Assembly (NCBI GenBank): GCA_020072845.1
Contig: JAIQGF010000015.1
Coordinates: 1-64,000 of the forward strand
DNA: 64,000 nt
Reading direction: 5' to 3'
From: Terriglobia bacterium
GTDB taxonomy: Bacteria; Acidobacteriota; Terriglobia; Terriglobales; Acidobacteriaceae
The notes under the pieces were generated by a model, which ran no database searches, was not told where the DNA came from, and worked only from the letters and a program-made list of their open reading frames with translations. The translations under genes were made by a program, and so were the position numbers. Of the stretch, positions 51,257 through 60,471 are shown in pieces. Each line of letters starts with the position of its first letter. The stretch's first letter is position 1.

Positions 51257-51807
51257 CAGAACTTCACGCTGGGGACTTCGCGGTCCGCCGGCGTTTCCAG
51301 CTCGAAGAACTGGCGTGCCTGGAAGCCGAAAGCGCCGGCAAACATGTTGGCCGGAAATGTCTGGATGCGGGTGTTGTAGTCGCGCACCACGGCATTGTAG
51401 TAGCGGCGCGAGTTCTGCACGTCGTTTTCAATGTCGGCCAGCGACTTCTGCAGCGACATGAAGTTCTCGTTGGCGCGGAGTTGCGGGTAGGCCTCGGCGA
51501 CGGCGAACAGCGACTTCAGCGCCATGGTGAGCTGGCCTTCCGCCTGGGCGCGTTCCGCCGGCGCGGTAGCCGACATCGCCGCCGAACGCCACTTGGCGAT
51601 GTTCTCGAACGTGCTCTTCTCGTGCGCGGCGTAGCCCTTCACGGTCTCGACCAGGTTGGGAATCAGGTCGTGCCGGCGCTTGAGCTGCACGTCAATGTCG
51701 GACCAGGCCGAGTCGGCGCGGATTTTCAGTTGCACCAGGCTGTTGTAAAGGCCGATGAGGATGCCGGCGATGACTACGACAACGCCAACCAGGATGATCA
51801 GGCCCAT
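51256..51807 (-). CDS. lemA: LemA family protein
   Basis: A 183-residue protein. An N-terminal membrane anchor (LIILVGVVVVIAGILIGLYN) is followed by the long helical LemA domain with RADSAWSDIDVQLKRRHDLIPNLV and the C-terminal RRYYNAVVRDYNTRIQTFP motif. Function in bacteria is not settled; envelope-associated. Coupled to the DUF2207 gene downstream. Confidence 0.92.
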   Translation of the reverse strand: MGLIILVGVVVVIAGILIGLYNSLVQLKIRADSAWSDIDVQLKRRHDLIPNLVETVKGYAAHEKSTFENIAKWRSAAMSATAPAERAQAEGQLTMALKSLFAVAEAYPQLRANENFMSLQKSLADIENDVQNSRRYYNAVVRDYNTRIQTFPANMFAGAFGFQARQFFELETPADREVPSVKF

Positions 51808-51882
51808 GTCGCCTCCTTATTGCCGTGCCTTCCGGATTGCATTGCATATGATAAACGCGCGGGGGCGAAAACGGGTGCTGAA

Positions 51883-51963
51883 GTACGTGGTAGTCCGTAG
51901 TCGGTAGTCAGTAGTCCGTGATGCAATCAAGTCCCTGCCGGACTACGGGCTACCGACTACCTA
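51883..51963. repeat. Palindromic array of GTAGTCCGTAGTC words
   Basis: Left: GTGGTAGTCCGTAGTCGGTA plus more copies. Right: GGACTACGGGCTACCGACTAC. It fills the gap between lemA's upstream region and the end of the large fusion gene, overlapping the latter's stop. Confidence 0.6.
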
Positions 51964-54900
51964 CCTTCGCATACGACATGGCTGCCGTCCGCTCCAGCTT
52001 GTCCCAATTGAAGGCGTTGCCGGTCATGGCTCGCTTCAGGGTCCTGATCAGGACAATCGAAAACAGTTGGCGGTAGGCAAAGCGTTGCAGCCAGACATGG
52101 AGCAGGAGGGTGAAGTCCTCGCGGTTGTCGGCGGTGCGGCGTTCCAGCGCGAAGGCGAGCGCCGAAGCGATGAAGTCAATGATCAGGAACATCGCGAAGT
52201 AGGTGACGAGCTTCTCGAAGCTGCGGAAGTCGGCGGTTTCGGGATGGAAGTAGCGGTCGACAGCATACTCGAGAGCGCCGAAGACGAACATAATGTCGAT
52301 GAACGGGGACACCAGCGGCAGCAGGATCTGGAAAATGACGATGTTGGGCAGTGCCACCCAGCCCAGCACGCCCTTGCGCCCAAAGGCGGCGCGGTGTTTG
52401 TACACCGACTGCATGATGCCGAAGGACCAGCGGAAGCGCTGCCGCATTAAGCCGCGGGCGTTCATCGGCGCCTCGGTATAGGCGAGGGCGCGGTCTTCGT
52501 ACTCGACGCGGAAGCCGCGCTGCAGCAGCGCCATGGTGAGGTCGGCGTCTTCGGCGACGGTGTCAACGTGGAAACCGCCGGCATCGCGCACGGCCGCGGT
52601 CCGCCACGCCCCGATCGCTCCGGGCACAACGCTGACCGCGCCCAGCACGTTGAGCGCCCGGCGCTCGAAATTCTGGCTGGTGACGTACTCCAGCGCCTGC
52701 CAGCGCGTCCACCAGTTGACCCGGTTGCCGACCTTGGCGTTGCCGGCGATGGCGCCGACGCGGGCATCGAGGAAGGGCGGAACCAGGCGGGAGATGGCGT
52801 CGCGCGCGATCACGGTGTCGGCGTCAATGCCAACGAAAATTTCTTCGTGCACGAATTCCAGCCCGTAGTTGAGCGCCTCGGCCTTGCCGGAGTTCGGTTT
52901 GGTAAGCACGGTGACCCTGCCGCTCCGGATTTCGGCGGCAAAGGCCTTCTGGGTGACTTCCAGGGTGCGGTCGTCCGATCCGTCGTCCACCACGATGACG
53001 CGCAGCTTGGGGTAATCCGAATCGAGCGCGGCGCGGACGGTGCGCTCGATGACCTTTTCCTCGTTGAATGCCGGGATCACCACGGCAACAGCCGGCTTGT
53101 AGGCCTGCGCCGCCTCGATCTGCGCGCGGTCACGCTGGCGGATGCGGTGACGGAAGCGGTCGAAGATGGCCAGCGCGCCGACCAGGAAGAGCCGCGCCGA
53201 CATGAGCACGTCACCGAGAAAGAAGATGATCACGATGGCGGAGCCGATCAGACCGAATAGCAGGAAACCGAAGTTGTCAATGCGCGCCGACCAGCGCTCG
53301 TTCGGCGCCAGCGGAACCATCACTTCGTCGTACGGTTTGCCCAGAAGTTGGGACACAGGGACGATCTGGTAACCGCGCTGGCGCAGGCCGTCAATGATCA
53401 TGGGCAGCGCGCGCACGGTCTGGCCGCGGTTGCCGCCGCCATCGTGCAGCAGGACGATGTTGCCGCAGCGCTGGTCGTCGGGATCGCAGGGCGGCAGGTG
53501 CGCCATGACATCGCTCGCGATCTCCGCTGCCGGATGGTCTTGCCAGTCGTGGGGATCGATCTTGTCCCCCACGGTGATGTATCCCATCTGCTGCGCGATC
53601 TCCAGCGGGCGCACCTGGTCCGCGGTGTCGGGTTCCTGGTCAATCGAATAAGGCGGCCGGAACAGCAGCGGCTTGACGCCCAAGCGGCTGGCGAAGAGCC
53701 GCTCGGCCAGGTTCAGCTCCACGCGCATATACGATTTGCGGATGTTGCTGATGTCGGGATGGGTAAAGGTATGGTTGCCGATCTCGTGGCCTTCGGCGTA
53801 AATGCGCTGCGCGAGATTGGGGTACTTCTCCGCCTGCAATCCGATGAGGAAAAACGCCGCCTTAACGTTCTTTTGCTTCAGCACGTCGAGGATTTTGGGC
53901 GTCCAGTCAGGATCGGGCCCGTCGTCGAAGGTCAGGACTATCTGCTTGGGATTCGCGCCGTACTGATCGAGCTGGTAGGGCCGCGGCAACACCGTCATCT
54001 TTTCGTCGGTGATGAGGCCGGTGGTGGGATCCAGGGTAAAGGTCCGTTCGCCGGAAGACGGCTGATTGCCAATGCGGATCACCTCGCCGGCGCCTTCCAT
54101 GTCCACGTCCTGCCCCGGAGGCACCAGGCGGAGGTCCTGCACCACGCCGACTGTGCCGGGCAGGTCGAATACCGGCCAGAGCGAACGGTCCTCTGAACCG
54201 AGCCGCCACAGGGCGAAAGTGTTGATACCCAGTTTGACGGCGGCGCGCATCTGGTTGAGCGCGGTGACGCCATCGAGGAACCACACGTCGTGACGCTTGC
54301 CTTTTTCGTCCTCGTACGCGAAATGCGGGTTCAGACTGTCGGGATCGAAGGTGATCGGAGCTTCGGAGTCGGAGGAGCTGAGCCAGGCTTCCTGGTTGTC
54401 AATGCTGCGCGCGCTGTCAACTTTCGGCTTCCCCTTCTTTTGCTCGACCAGCGACCAGTCGTAACCGTAGCTGCCGATGGCGCAGATGAGTTTGTCCTTG
54501 GGAATGACCTTCAGCGCATCCACCAGGTTCTTGGTGAACCAATCCTGCGAGGCGATCGGCCCGGGATCGCCGCCCTGGAAGTGCTCGTCGTAATTCATCA
54601 GGATGAGGCCGTCGGAGTGGGCGGCCAGGTACGCGTAGTCGAAATCGTCGTCGTTGATCGGGACGGCGATGTGTAACTTCATGCCCTTGGCCTGAAAGTC
54701 GGCGTGCAGTTCATCCACCAGTTGGCGGAAGCCGGGCTGCGCAGAACGCGGGAAGCCTTCAAAATCCAGCGTGAGTCCCTTGTAGTTATCGCTGGCGAGC
54801 AAGGTCGCGGCTTCGCGTCGAAAACCGGCGCGCGCCTCGGGGCTGGTCAGGAACGGCTCAATATTCGAGACCCACTGGTTCTTCGTGGGATCGAAGTTGT

Positions 54901-55432
54901 TGACCAGCGGCAGCACCTCGGTCTCGGCGTTTTCGTCCTTCAGAAACTTCATGACCGGCCGCTCTTTGCTGTCGGGACTATGAACCGCGGCGCCCTGCAC
55001 CACGTTGAACAACTTCAGTTCCGGGTCCACCGCCTGGATGCGCCCATCGGGGGTGAGCACGTGCAGCCATTCGGGATAGAGAATGTCGATCTGGCGGACG
55101 TACTCGCGAAGCGAGGAATAAGCAGCGGCGTCCCAGGTAACGTAAAACGCGGCGCGCACGCCGTCGCCGGAATTCAGCACCAGTTCGGTGGGAGGCTTCT
55201 TCGATTTGGTGGTGACTGCGCGTGCCTTGGGGCGCTTACGCTCTTTCTCTTTCAGAGCCTTGTAAGGACGGTGCTGTTCCGGCAGCAGCAGCGTGGTCAG
55301 GCTGACGCCGCTGAGCGCGCTCACCAGGAAGAAAACGATCAGCAGCGAAACGGCCAGGCCCAACACGTCCATCAGCCGGCGGAGACGTTTCCACCGTTTG
55401 TGCTGCGGGTCGTAAAAAATCGGCTTGGCCAT
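51950..55432 (-). CDS. Trifunctional envelope protein: GH18-like, polysaccharide deacetylase (NodB) and family 2 glycosyltransferase
   Basis: An 1160-residue membrane protein. TM1 is at about residues 22-45. A GH18/chitinase-like domain spans about 90-440, with GLTLDFEGFP at the acid position. A NodB deacetylase spans about 495-700: LTFDDGPDPDW, GNHTFTHPD and FRPPYSID. A membrane span lies at about 730-755, and the GT2 domain (VVIPAFNEEKVI, VVDDGSDDRT, GIDADTV, EDADLTMAL, QRFRWSFGIMQ) is followed by several C-terminal spans. It resembles processive synthases of beta-linked N-acetylglucosamine-type polymers, with modifying enzymes fused on. No partner genes are adjacent. Confidence 0.9.
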   Translation of the reverse strand: MAKPIFYDPQHKRWKRLRRLMDVLGLAVSLLIVFFLVSALSGVSLTTLLLPEQHRPYKALKEKERKRPKARAVTTKSKKPPTELVLNSGDGVRAAFYVTWDAAAYSSLREYVRQIDILYPEWLHVLTPDGRIQAVDPELKLFNVVQGAAVHSPDSKERPVMKFLKDENAETEVLPLVNNFDPTKNQWVSNIEPFLTSPEARAGFRREAATLLASDNYKGLTLDFEGFPRSAQPGFRQLVDELHADFQAKGMKLHIAVPINDDDFDYAYLAAHSDGLILMNYDEHFQGGDPGPIASQDWFTKNLVDALKVIPKDKLICAIGSYGYDWSLVEQKKGKPKVDSARSIDNQEAWLSSSDSEAPITFDPDSLNPHFAYEDEKGKRHDVWFLDGVTALNQMRAAVKLGINTFALWRLGSEDRSLWPVFDLPGTVGVVQDLRLVPPGQDVDMEGAGEVIRIGNQPSSGERTFTLDPTTGLITDEKMTVLPRPYQLDQYGANPKQIVLTFDDGPDPDWTPKILDVLKQKNVKAAFFLIGLQAEKYPNLAQRIYAEGHEIGNHTFTHPDISNIRKSYMRVELNLAERLFASRLGVKPLLFRPPYSIDQEPDTADQVRPLEIAQQMGYITVGDKIDPHDWQDHPAAEIASDVMAHLPPCDPDDQRCGNIVLLHDGGGNRGQTVRALPMIIDGLRQRGYQIVPVSQLLGKPYDEVMVPLAPNERWSARIDNFGFLLFGLIGSAIVIIFFLGDVLMSARLFLVGALAIFDRFRHRIRQRDRAQIEAAQAYKPAVAVVIPAFNEEKVIERTVRAALDSDYPKLRVIVVDDGSDDRTLEVTQKAFAAEIRSGRVTVLTKPNSGKAEALNYGLEFVHEEIFVGIDADTVIARDAISRLVPPFLDARVGAIAGNAKVGNRVNWWTRWQALEYVTSQNFERRALNVLGAVSVVPGAIGAWRTAAVRDAGGFHVDTVAEDADLTMALLQRGFRVEYEDRALAYTEAPMNARGLMRQRFRWSFGIMQSVYKHRAAFGRKGVLGWVALPNIVIFQILLPLVSPFIDIMFVFGALEYAVDRYFHPETADFRSFEKLVTYFAMFLIIDFIASALAFALERRTADNREDFTLLLHVWLQRFAYRQLFSIVLIRTLKRAMTGNAFNWDKLERTAAMSYAKVGSR

Positions 55433-55583
55433 GAATTCCGGTTACTTATCCTACAATGACGCACACGATTGCGCGCCACCGCGCCGCACTTCCATGAAAA
55501 TGGGGTGCCGGACGGATGCCCCCGCCCCAGCGCGGGGCGGCATGTTCGTGGCAGTGTCACTCGGGAAAGACCCTGGTTATTGG

Positions 55584-57047
55584 ATGCAGAATAGCACCAA
55601 AACGGCTGACGATCGGAGCTGGCGCGGGTTGTTGCGGTCGCACCGCCGGTGGTTCTTCTGGTTGACCTGCGCGGCCTTCGCCCTGCGGCTGCTCTTCGTG
55701 ATTCGCTTTCCCAATCTGACGCCGGACGGCATTGTCTATGGCGATCTTGCCAAGAACTGGTTGCTGCGCCACGTGTATGGGCTCAGCGGGCCGAGTGGCC
55801 CCGTCCCCACCTACATTCGGCTGCCCGGTTACCCGGCATTTCTGGCGGGAATGTGGGCGGTGCTCGGGGTGGAGCATTACAACGCCGTCCGCTTTGCGCA
55901 GGTATTCATTGACGTAGGAACCTGCTTCATCATCGCGGACCTGGCGCGGCGCGCGACCGCCGGCGCGGTTCACTTCAGCTCACGGCAAGCGGCGAAATGG
56001 GCGTTTGCGCTGGCGGCCCTGTGCCCGTTTCACGCCAACTACACCGCTGTGCCCTTGACCGAAACGCTGGCTATCTTTTTCGCGGCGATGGCGCTTGATT
56101 TCGCGGTTGCCGCCCGAGCATGGCAGCAGAATACGGAAGAGGTCAGCATCGGCAACTGGGCTGGCTGCGGGCTGGCCATCGCCGCCGGCATTTACCTGCG
56201 CCCTGACGGCGGCATCGTCCTGATCGCGATCGGCGGATTCCTGCTCTTGCGGCTCGCAGGGAATCCGCGGCAGACGATGGTAGCGGGCGTGGTGCTGGCC
56301 ATCTGTTCGCTGCTCCCGCTGGCGCCCTGGACGGCCCGCAACTGGCGCGCCTTCCGTCAATTCATGCCGCTGGCGCCCATTCATGCCAATGCACCGGGAG
56401 AGTACTACGCCACCGGCTTCGAACGCTGGATGCGCACCTGGCTGGCCGATTACTCCTCGCTGGAGGACATCGGTTTCAAAATGGACGACGCGGTGATGGA
56501 CATCAACGCCCTGCCCGATCGCGCCTTCGACAGTGCCGGCGAGCGCCGCGCGACGCAGGAAGTGTTCGACCGCTACAACCAAACCGTGACCATGACACGC
56601 GAACTCGACGCGCAATTTGGGCAACTCGCTCGCCAGCGCATCCGACGCAAGCCCTTCCGCTACTACGTCGAGCTGCCGGTATTGCGCATTCTCGACCTCT
56701 GGCTGCGCCCGCGCACCGAGATGCTGCCGCTGGACACGCACTGGTGGAGGTTCCGCGACGATCCCCACGACTTCGCCTGGTCGGTGACGTTGGCGGCGAT
56801 CAACGGCATGTACATCGGCCTCGCGTTGCTGGGAGCTGTCGGCGTCTGGCGGGAAATCCGCTACGCCGGGATGTTGGCCGGCTTCGTGGTCCTGCGCACC
56901 CTCATCATGACCGCGCTCGCCTATCCCGAGCCGCGCTACGTGCTGGAGTGCTACCCGGTGGTGATTGTCTTCGCCGCGGCGATGTGTGCGAGTCGTCAGT
57001 CCTCAGTCTTCAGTCGTCAGTCCTCTGGCCACATGCGGATTGGCTGA
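55584..57047 (+). CDS. Membrane glycosyltransferase of the ArnT/PMT (GT39-like) superfamily
   Basis: A 487-residue polytopic protein. The N-terminal part has FPNLTPDGIVYGDLAKNWLL with the acidic residue expected in the first periplasmic loop of GT-C enzymes, then RLPGYPAFLAGMWAVLG and about ten hydrophobic spans. A polyprenyl-phosphate sugar donor is likely from the family. The start at 55584 is a guess: the frame is open to 55425, ATGs also lie at 55542 and earlier, and none has a good ribosome site. Divergent from the large fusion gene. Confidence 0.75.
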   Translation: MQNSTKTADDRSWRGLLRSHRRWFFWLTCAAFALRLLFVIRFPNLTPDGIVYGDLAKNWLLRHVYGLSGPSGPVPTYIRLPGYPAFLAGMWAVLGVEHYNAVRFAQVFIDVGTCFIIADLARRATAGAVHFSSRQAAKWAFALAALCPFHANYTAVPLTETLAIFFAAMALDFAVAARAWQQNTEEVSIGNWAGCGLAIAAGIYLRPDGGIVLIAIGGFLLLRLAGNPRQTMVAGVVLAICSLLPLAPWTARNWRAFRQFMPLAPIHANAPGEYYATGFERWMRTWLADYSSLEDIGFKMDDAVMDINALPDRAFDSAGERRATQEVFDRYNQTVTMTRELDAQFGQLARQRIRRKPFRYYVELPVLRILDLWLRPRTEMLPLDTHWWRFRDDPHDFAWSVTLAAINGMYIGLALLGAVGVWREIRYAGMLAGFVVLRTLIMTALAYPEPRYVLECYPVVIVFAAAMCASRQSSVFSRQSSGHMRIG

Positions 57048-57075
57048 AGACCGAAAACGGACGACGGTTGACTAC
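56993..57075. repeat. Palindromic array of GTCAGTCCTCAGTC words
   Basis: GTCGTCAGTCCTCAGTCTTC and further copies on the left, with GACTGAAGAC-type complements (GGCTGAAGACCG, GACGACGG) on the right. The left arm is translated as the Ser-rich tail of the glycosyltransferase (SRQSSVFSRQSS). Confidence 0.55.
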
Positions 57076-57293
57076 AAATTCAGCGGCGTGTCGCTGCTGC
57101 GGAAATTCGTCTGGAAGTGCTCGAAGAGAAAGTCGATGGCTGCGCGATTCGCGTCCTTGTTGCTCTGTGCCAGATATTTCATCGCTTCCACCAGCAAGCG
57201 CTGGCCCTCGACGTAACGCGGGTCAGAGGTGCGGTCGCGCTTGTTGCGGCGTGAAGGATTCGGCGTGACGGGGATAGTGAAAACTTTGGCCAT
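57072..57293 (-). CDS. Small hypothetical protein
   Basis: A 73-residue, basic protein (MAKVFTIPVTPNPSRRNKRD...), predicted helical at the C-terminus (YVEGQRLLVEAMKYLAQSNK). The start at 57293 is preferred; the frame's 41 extra codons lack coding character. The region 57294-57500 upstream shows nothing else. Confidence 0.55.
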   Translation of the reverse strand: MAKVFTIPVTPNPSRRNKRDRTSDPRYVEGQRLLVEAMKYLAQSNKDANRAAIDFLFEHFQTNFRSSDTPLNL

Positions 57294-57500
57294 AAAAGCT
57301 TGGTCGCGGCTGGTCCTGAGTAACCAGCCATTGGATGCTCGTGTGCTTTGTCCTTGTTGCCTGGCTGGGGACAATATCCCCGTTTCTGAGTGCGAGTATA
57401 AGCTTGGAACTACCAACGTTCCACAAAAGAATCGGCCCGCAGATGCAAAAATTCCCTATTCTGCCCCTGCTTCGTTGCCGTCCCGGAATGATCCTGCCAG

Positions 57501-58232
57501 CTATTCCGATTGCGGACGCACCCACTTCGTCTTGCCGGAGGTCTTCAGTTTGAAGATGTCGTTCGGGATGTTCTGGTTGATCTTGATGTCGCTGTACTTG
57601 GCGAGGCGGTAGTCGCCGCTGGGCTCGATCAACTGTTGCTGCACCGAGATACCGCGCGCCGGATCGATCCACAGAATGATCTGCTGGAACATGTTGCGGA
57701 CTTTCACCTGCTTGGGCGTGAGCGTCAGCTTCGCCGCCGGTACGCCATCCACGTTCTCGGCGCCGTCGAAGCGAACCTCGAAGGATTTTTGCAGGTCGTG
57801 GCCGCGTCCGCCAAAGCCCAGGACAAGGAAGCTCTCAAAATCCGCCTTGTTCTTGCCCGCGTTGTATTCCGTGACCTGCTCGATCTCGGGCTGGTAGACA
57901 TCCATCTTGCCGCCGGCGAAGAGCACGTACTTCCTGGCGGGCGAGGTAATGTGGGAGGCCATCTCCACTCCATTGCTTGCCCGGCGATAGTAGATGGTGC
58001 CCTTCTGGAGGTCGTGGTCGTTCACCACTTTGGAATACTGGTCCCAGACAAAATTGGCCTCGGCGGTCTTGAAATTGTCCGCGGCGCGGTCCATGGCGGC
58101 CAGCACGGACTCGAGATTCCCCGCGGCCGCCTTGGCCTGCGGTTGCGCTGCGGAAGCAATTGGGACGTGCGCGACCACGACGGCCGCCAGCAGCATCAGG
58201 ATCAGCGATAGCGAAAGGATCGTGCGATTCAT
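57501..58232 (-). CDS. LolA-like periplasmic outer-membrane lipoprotein carrier family protein
   Basis: A 243-residue protein with a signal peptide (LSLSLILMLLAAVVVAHVPIA). It shows the LolA-type fold pattern, with alternating strands (KGTIYYRRASNGVEMASHI, KYVLFAGGKMDVYQPEIEQV, ILWIDPARGISVQQQLIEPS). Family members bind lipid or lipoprotein between membranes. The usual LolA length is ~200, so this is slightly longer. Downstream of the small membrane gene at 58327 on the same strand. Confidence 0.8.
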   Translation of the reverse strand: MNRTILSLSLILMLLAAVVVAHVPIASAAQPQAKAAAGNLESVLAAMDRAADNFKTAEANFVWDQYSKVVNDHDLQKGTIYYRRASNGVEMASHITSPARKYVLFAGGKMDVYQPEIEQVTEYNAGKNKADFESFLVLGFGGRGHDLQKSFEVRFDGAENVDGVPAAKLTLTPKQVKVRNMFQQIILWIDPARGISVQQQLIEPSGDYRLAKYSDIKINQNIPNDIFKLKTSGKTKWVRPQSE

Positions 58233-58325
58233 TCGAGCTTCCAGTCTTTCGGTCTATCAGTCGGTCAGTCTTTCAGTCGAGGTGTGCAAGCTGAACGACT
58301 GAGCGACCGAACGACTGAGAGACTT
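58231..58325. repeat. Palindromic array of CAGTCTTTCGGTC words
   Basis: Left words AGTCTTTCGGTC and AGTCGGTCAGTCTTTCAGTC. Right words GAACGACTGAGCGACCGAACG and GACTGAGAGAC. It fills the gap between two minus-strand genes. Confidence 0.6.
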
Positions 58326-58326
58326 C

Positions 58327-58695
58327 CTACCGCGACACCCAAACCTTGTATCCGACCACTTTTCCCTTGGCATCGCGCACCGGCTCGTACCTGGTGATGT
58401 CCACCTCGCCGGCGATGGGTTCGATGACGCGCAACAGGTCGGCCTCAACCGAGGTCGGATCGCCCTTCACGGCCGAGGCGTCAACCTGGTAGATAAACCC
58501 GCTTTGCCCGTCGGGAAAAACGACTACTCCGGTTTGATACGGAGAGCGCTCGATCGGTTTGTCCTTGAAGTTGACCCAGAGGGGGGCGATGAAGATGAAG
58601 GCGAGGATCAGCGTGACCATGACGTCGTACTGCATGCTGCCACGCTCGTACGTCCACAGGATGTAGCTGCGAATTGTCTGCCAGATGCGCGACAT
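58327..58695 (-). CDS. Small membrane-anchored hypothetical protein
   Basis: A 122-residue protein with one membrane span near residues 25-43 (DVMVTLILAFIFIAPLWVNF) and a soluble C-terminal domain. The start at 58695 (MSRIWQTIRSYIL) is preferred over one four codons earlier. It lies between serS and the LolA-like gene; role unknown. Confidence 0.65.
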   Translation of the reverse strand: MSRIWQTIRSYILWTYERGSMQYDVMVTLILAFIFIAPLWVNFKDKPIERSPYQTGVVVFPDGQSGFIYQVDASAVKGDPTSVEADLLRVIEPIAGEVDITRYEPVRDAKGKVVGYKVWVSR

Positions 58696-58793
58696 GGGGC
58701 CAAACACTTAAGTGTAGTGAGGCGGGGAGGCACTTGGCAACGTCGGTGGACGGTTGTCGGTTGTCGGTTAACCGAAACCGAAACTGAAATTTC

Positions 58794-60263
58794 TCAAAAC
58801 TTCTTCGGCGTAATTCGGTCCGCGCCCATGTAAGGCCGCAGCGCTTCGGGAATCACTACGCTGCCGTCGGCCTGCTGGTAGTTCTCCAGGATGGCGAGCC
58901 ATGTGCGGCCGACCGCCAAGCCGCTGCCGTTGAGCGTGTGCACGAATTCGGTCTTGCCCTTGCCTTCCGGACGCCAACGGATATTGGCGCGCCGCGCCTG
59001 GTAGGACTCGAAATTCGAGCATGAAGAAATCTCGCGGAAGAGTTGCTGCCCCGGCAACCAGACTTCGATGTCGTAGGTCTTGGCCGCGGAAAATCCCATG
59101 TCGCCCGTGCTCAAGACCACAACGCGGTAGTGCAGTCCGAGGCGCTTCAGCACTTCTTCGGCGTTGGCGGTCAGAGATTCCAACTCGTCATACGACGTGT
59201 CCGGCCGCGCAAATTTCACCAATTCGACCTTCTGGAACTGGTGCTGGCGGATGATGCCGCGAACATCCTTGCCGTAGCTGCCGGCCTCGCTGCGGAAGCA
59301 CGGCGTCCATGCCGTGAGCTTCACCGGCAGGCGCGCGGCGTCGAGCACCTCGTCGCGAAACAGATTTGTCACCGGCACTTCGGCGGTCGGAATCAGGTAC
59401 AGATCGCGGCGACGAAGCAGTGTGCTCCACGGAACATTGAAATCAACCGGACTAAAGACATCGGCGAGTTGAATGTCTGCCGTTCTGGCCGGGACGTGCA
59501 AAACAACAATCGCAAACACTCCACTCTTGCCGGCCACACCCACCAGTTCGCCAACTTTCGGTGTCCAGTCTTTATCCTGTTCATAACGATCAATCGGAAC
59601 CTTGAACAGGTCAGCCTCGAACTTGGGCAACTGGCCGGTACCGTACATGGACTCGGCGTTGACCATGAACGGCGGCAGGACTTCGGTGTAGCCGTGCTCG
59701 CGGGTGTGCAGGTCGAGCATGAAGTTGGCGAGCGCGCGCTCCATGCGCGCGCCGAGGTCCCAATAGACGGCAAAGCGCGCGCCCGTCAGCTTGACTGCAC
59801 GCTCCAGGTCGAGCACGCCCAACTGCACGCCCAGCTCCCAGTGCGGCTTGGGAGCGTAGTCGAATTTCGGCGGCGCGCCCCAGCGGCGGACTTCGACGTT
59901 TTCTTCCGCGCCACCGCCGACCGGCACGCTCTCGTGCGGCAGGTTGGGGATGGTCTTGAGGATGTCCTGCAGTTGCGTCTCGAACACGGCGGCCTGTTTT
60001 TCCAGCTCCGCGACCTGTTCGCGCACGCGGCGCATTTCCGCCATCTGCGCCGAGGCGTCCTGCTGCTCGCGTTTGAGGCGCGCGATTTCCTCCGACGCCT
60101 TGTTCTGCGTGGCGCGCAGGCGCTCCATGTTGGTGATGTGCTCGCGGCGGCGGGCGTCCACGGCGGAAAAGTCGCGCAACACCTCCTCCGGGTTCATCCC
60201 CCGGTCGCGCAGCTTGCGTTCAATCAGCGGCAGGTTCCCCCGCACGAAGTTCAGGTCGAGCAT
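58794..60263 (-). CDS. serS: Seryl-tRNA synthetase with an extra internal segment
   Basis: A 489-residue class II synthetase. The N-terminal tRNA-binding coiled coil spans about 1-110. The catalytic core has motif 1-type ([19 protein letters not shown]) with LPPFMVN, motif 2 ([25 protein letters not shown]) and motif 3 ([19 protein letters not shown]). Usual length is ~420-430. The surplus lies between [11 protein letters not shown] and [14 protein letters not shown], at residues about 223-286, where most homologues have only a few residues. The frame is intact and all motifs are present. Its DNA (59406-59597) is visibly poorer in GC. Confidence 0.93.
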   Translation of the reverse strand: MLDLNFVRGNLPLIERKLRDRGMNPEEVLRDFSAVDARRREHITNMERLRATQNKASEEIARLKREQQDASAQMAEMRRVREQVAELEKQAAVFETQLQDILKTIPNLPHESVPVGGGAEENVEVRRWGAPPKFDYAPKPHWELGVQLGVLDLERAVKLTGARFAVYWDLGARMERALANFMLDLHTREHGYTEVLPPFMVNAESMYGTGQLPKFEADLFKVPIDRYEQDKDWTPKVGELVGVAGKSGVFAIVVLHVPARTADIQLADVFSPVDFNVPWSTLLRRRDLYLIPTAEVPVTNLFRDEVLDAARLPVKLTAWTPCFRSEAGSYGKDVRGIIRQHQFQKVELVKFARPDTSYDELESLTANAEEVLKRLGLHYRVVVLSTGDMGFSAAKTYDIEVWLPGQQLFREISSCSNFESYQARRANIRWRPEGKGKTEFVHTLNGSGLAVGRTWLAILENYQQADGSVVIPEALRPYMGADRITPKKF

Positions 60264-60290
60264 AAACAGGATAGTTTAACAGGGTGGAAG

Positions 60291-60360
60291 CGCCGGGCTT
60301 CAGCCCGGCGAATACCAGCGCACTACGACCTTGTCATTCCGAGGGGCTTCAGCCCTGAGG
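60291..60360. repeat. REP-like hairpins
   Basis: A perfect CGCCGGGCT-TC-AGCCCGGCG hairpin at 60291-60310, and a related GGGGCT-TC-AGCCC(T) hairpin at 60341-60357. Both have TTCAG-type tips, typical of dispersed extragenic palindromes. They lie between serS and the phosphatase-like gene. Confidence 0.6.
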
Positions 60361-60471
60361 AATCTGTTTTGTTGCCGGCGTTCTGACATGCCGATCACTC
60401 GACAAACTCAACTGCGGATTCACGGTATTGAAATACTGAAAAACTGACTCGCTGATTTACACTATGACGCG

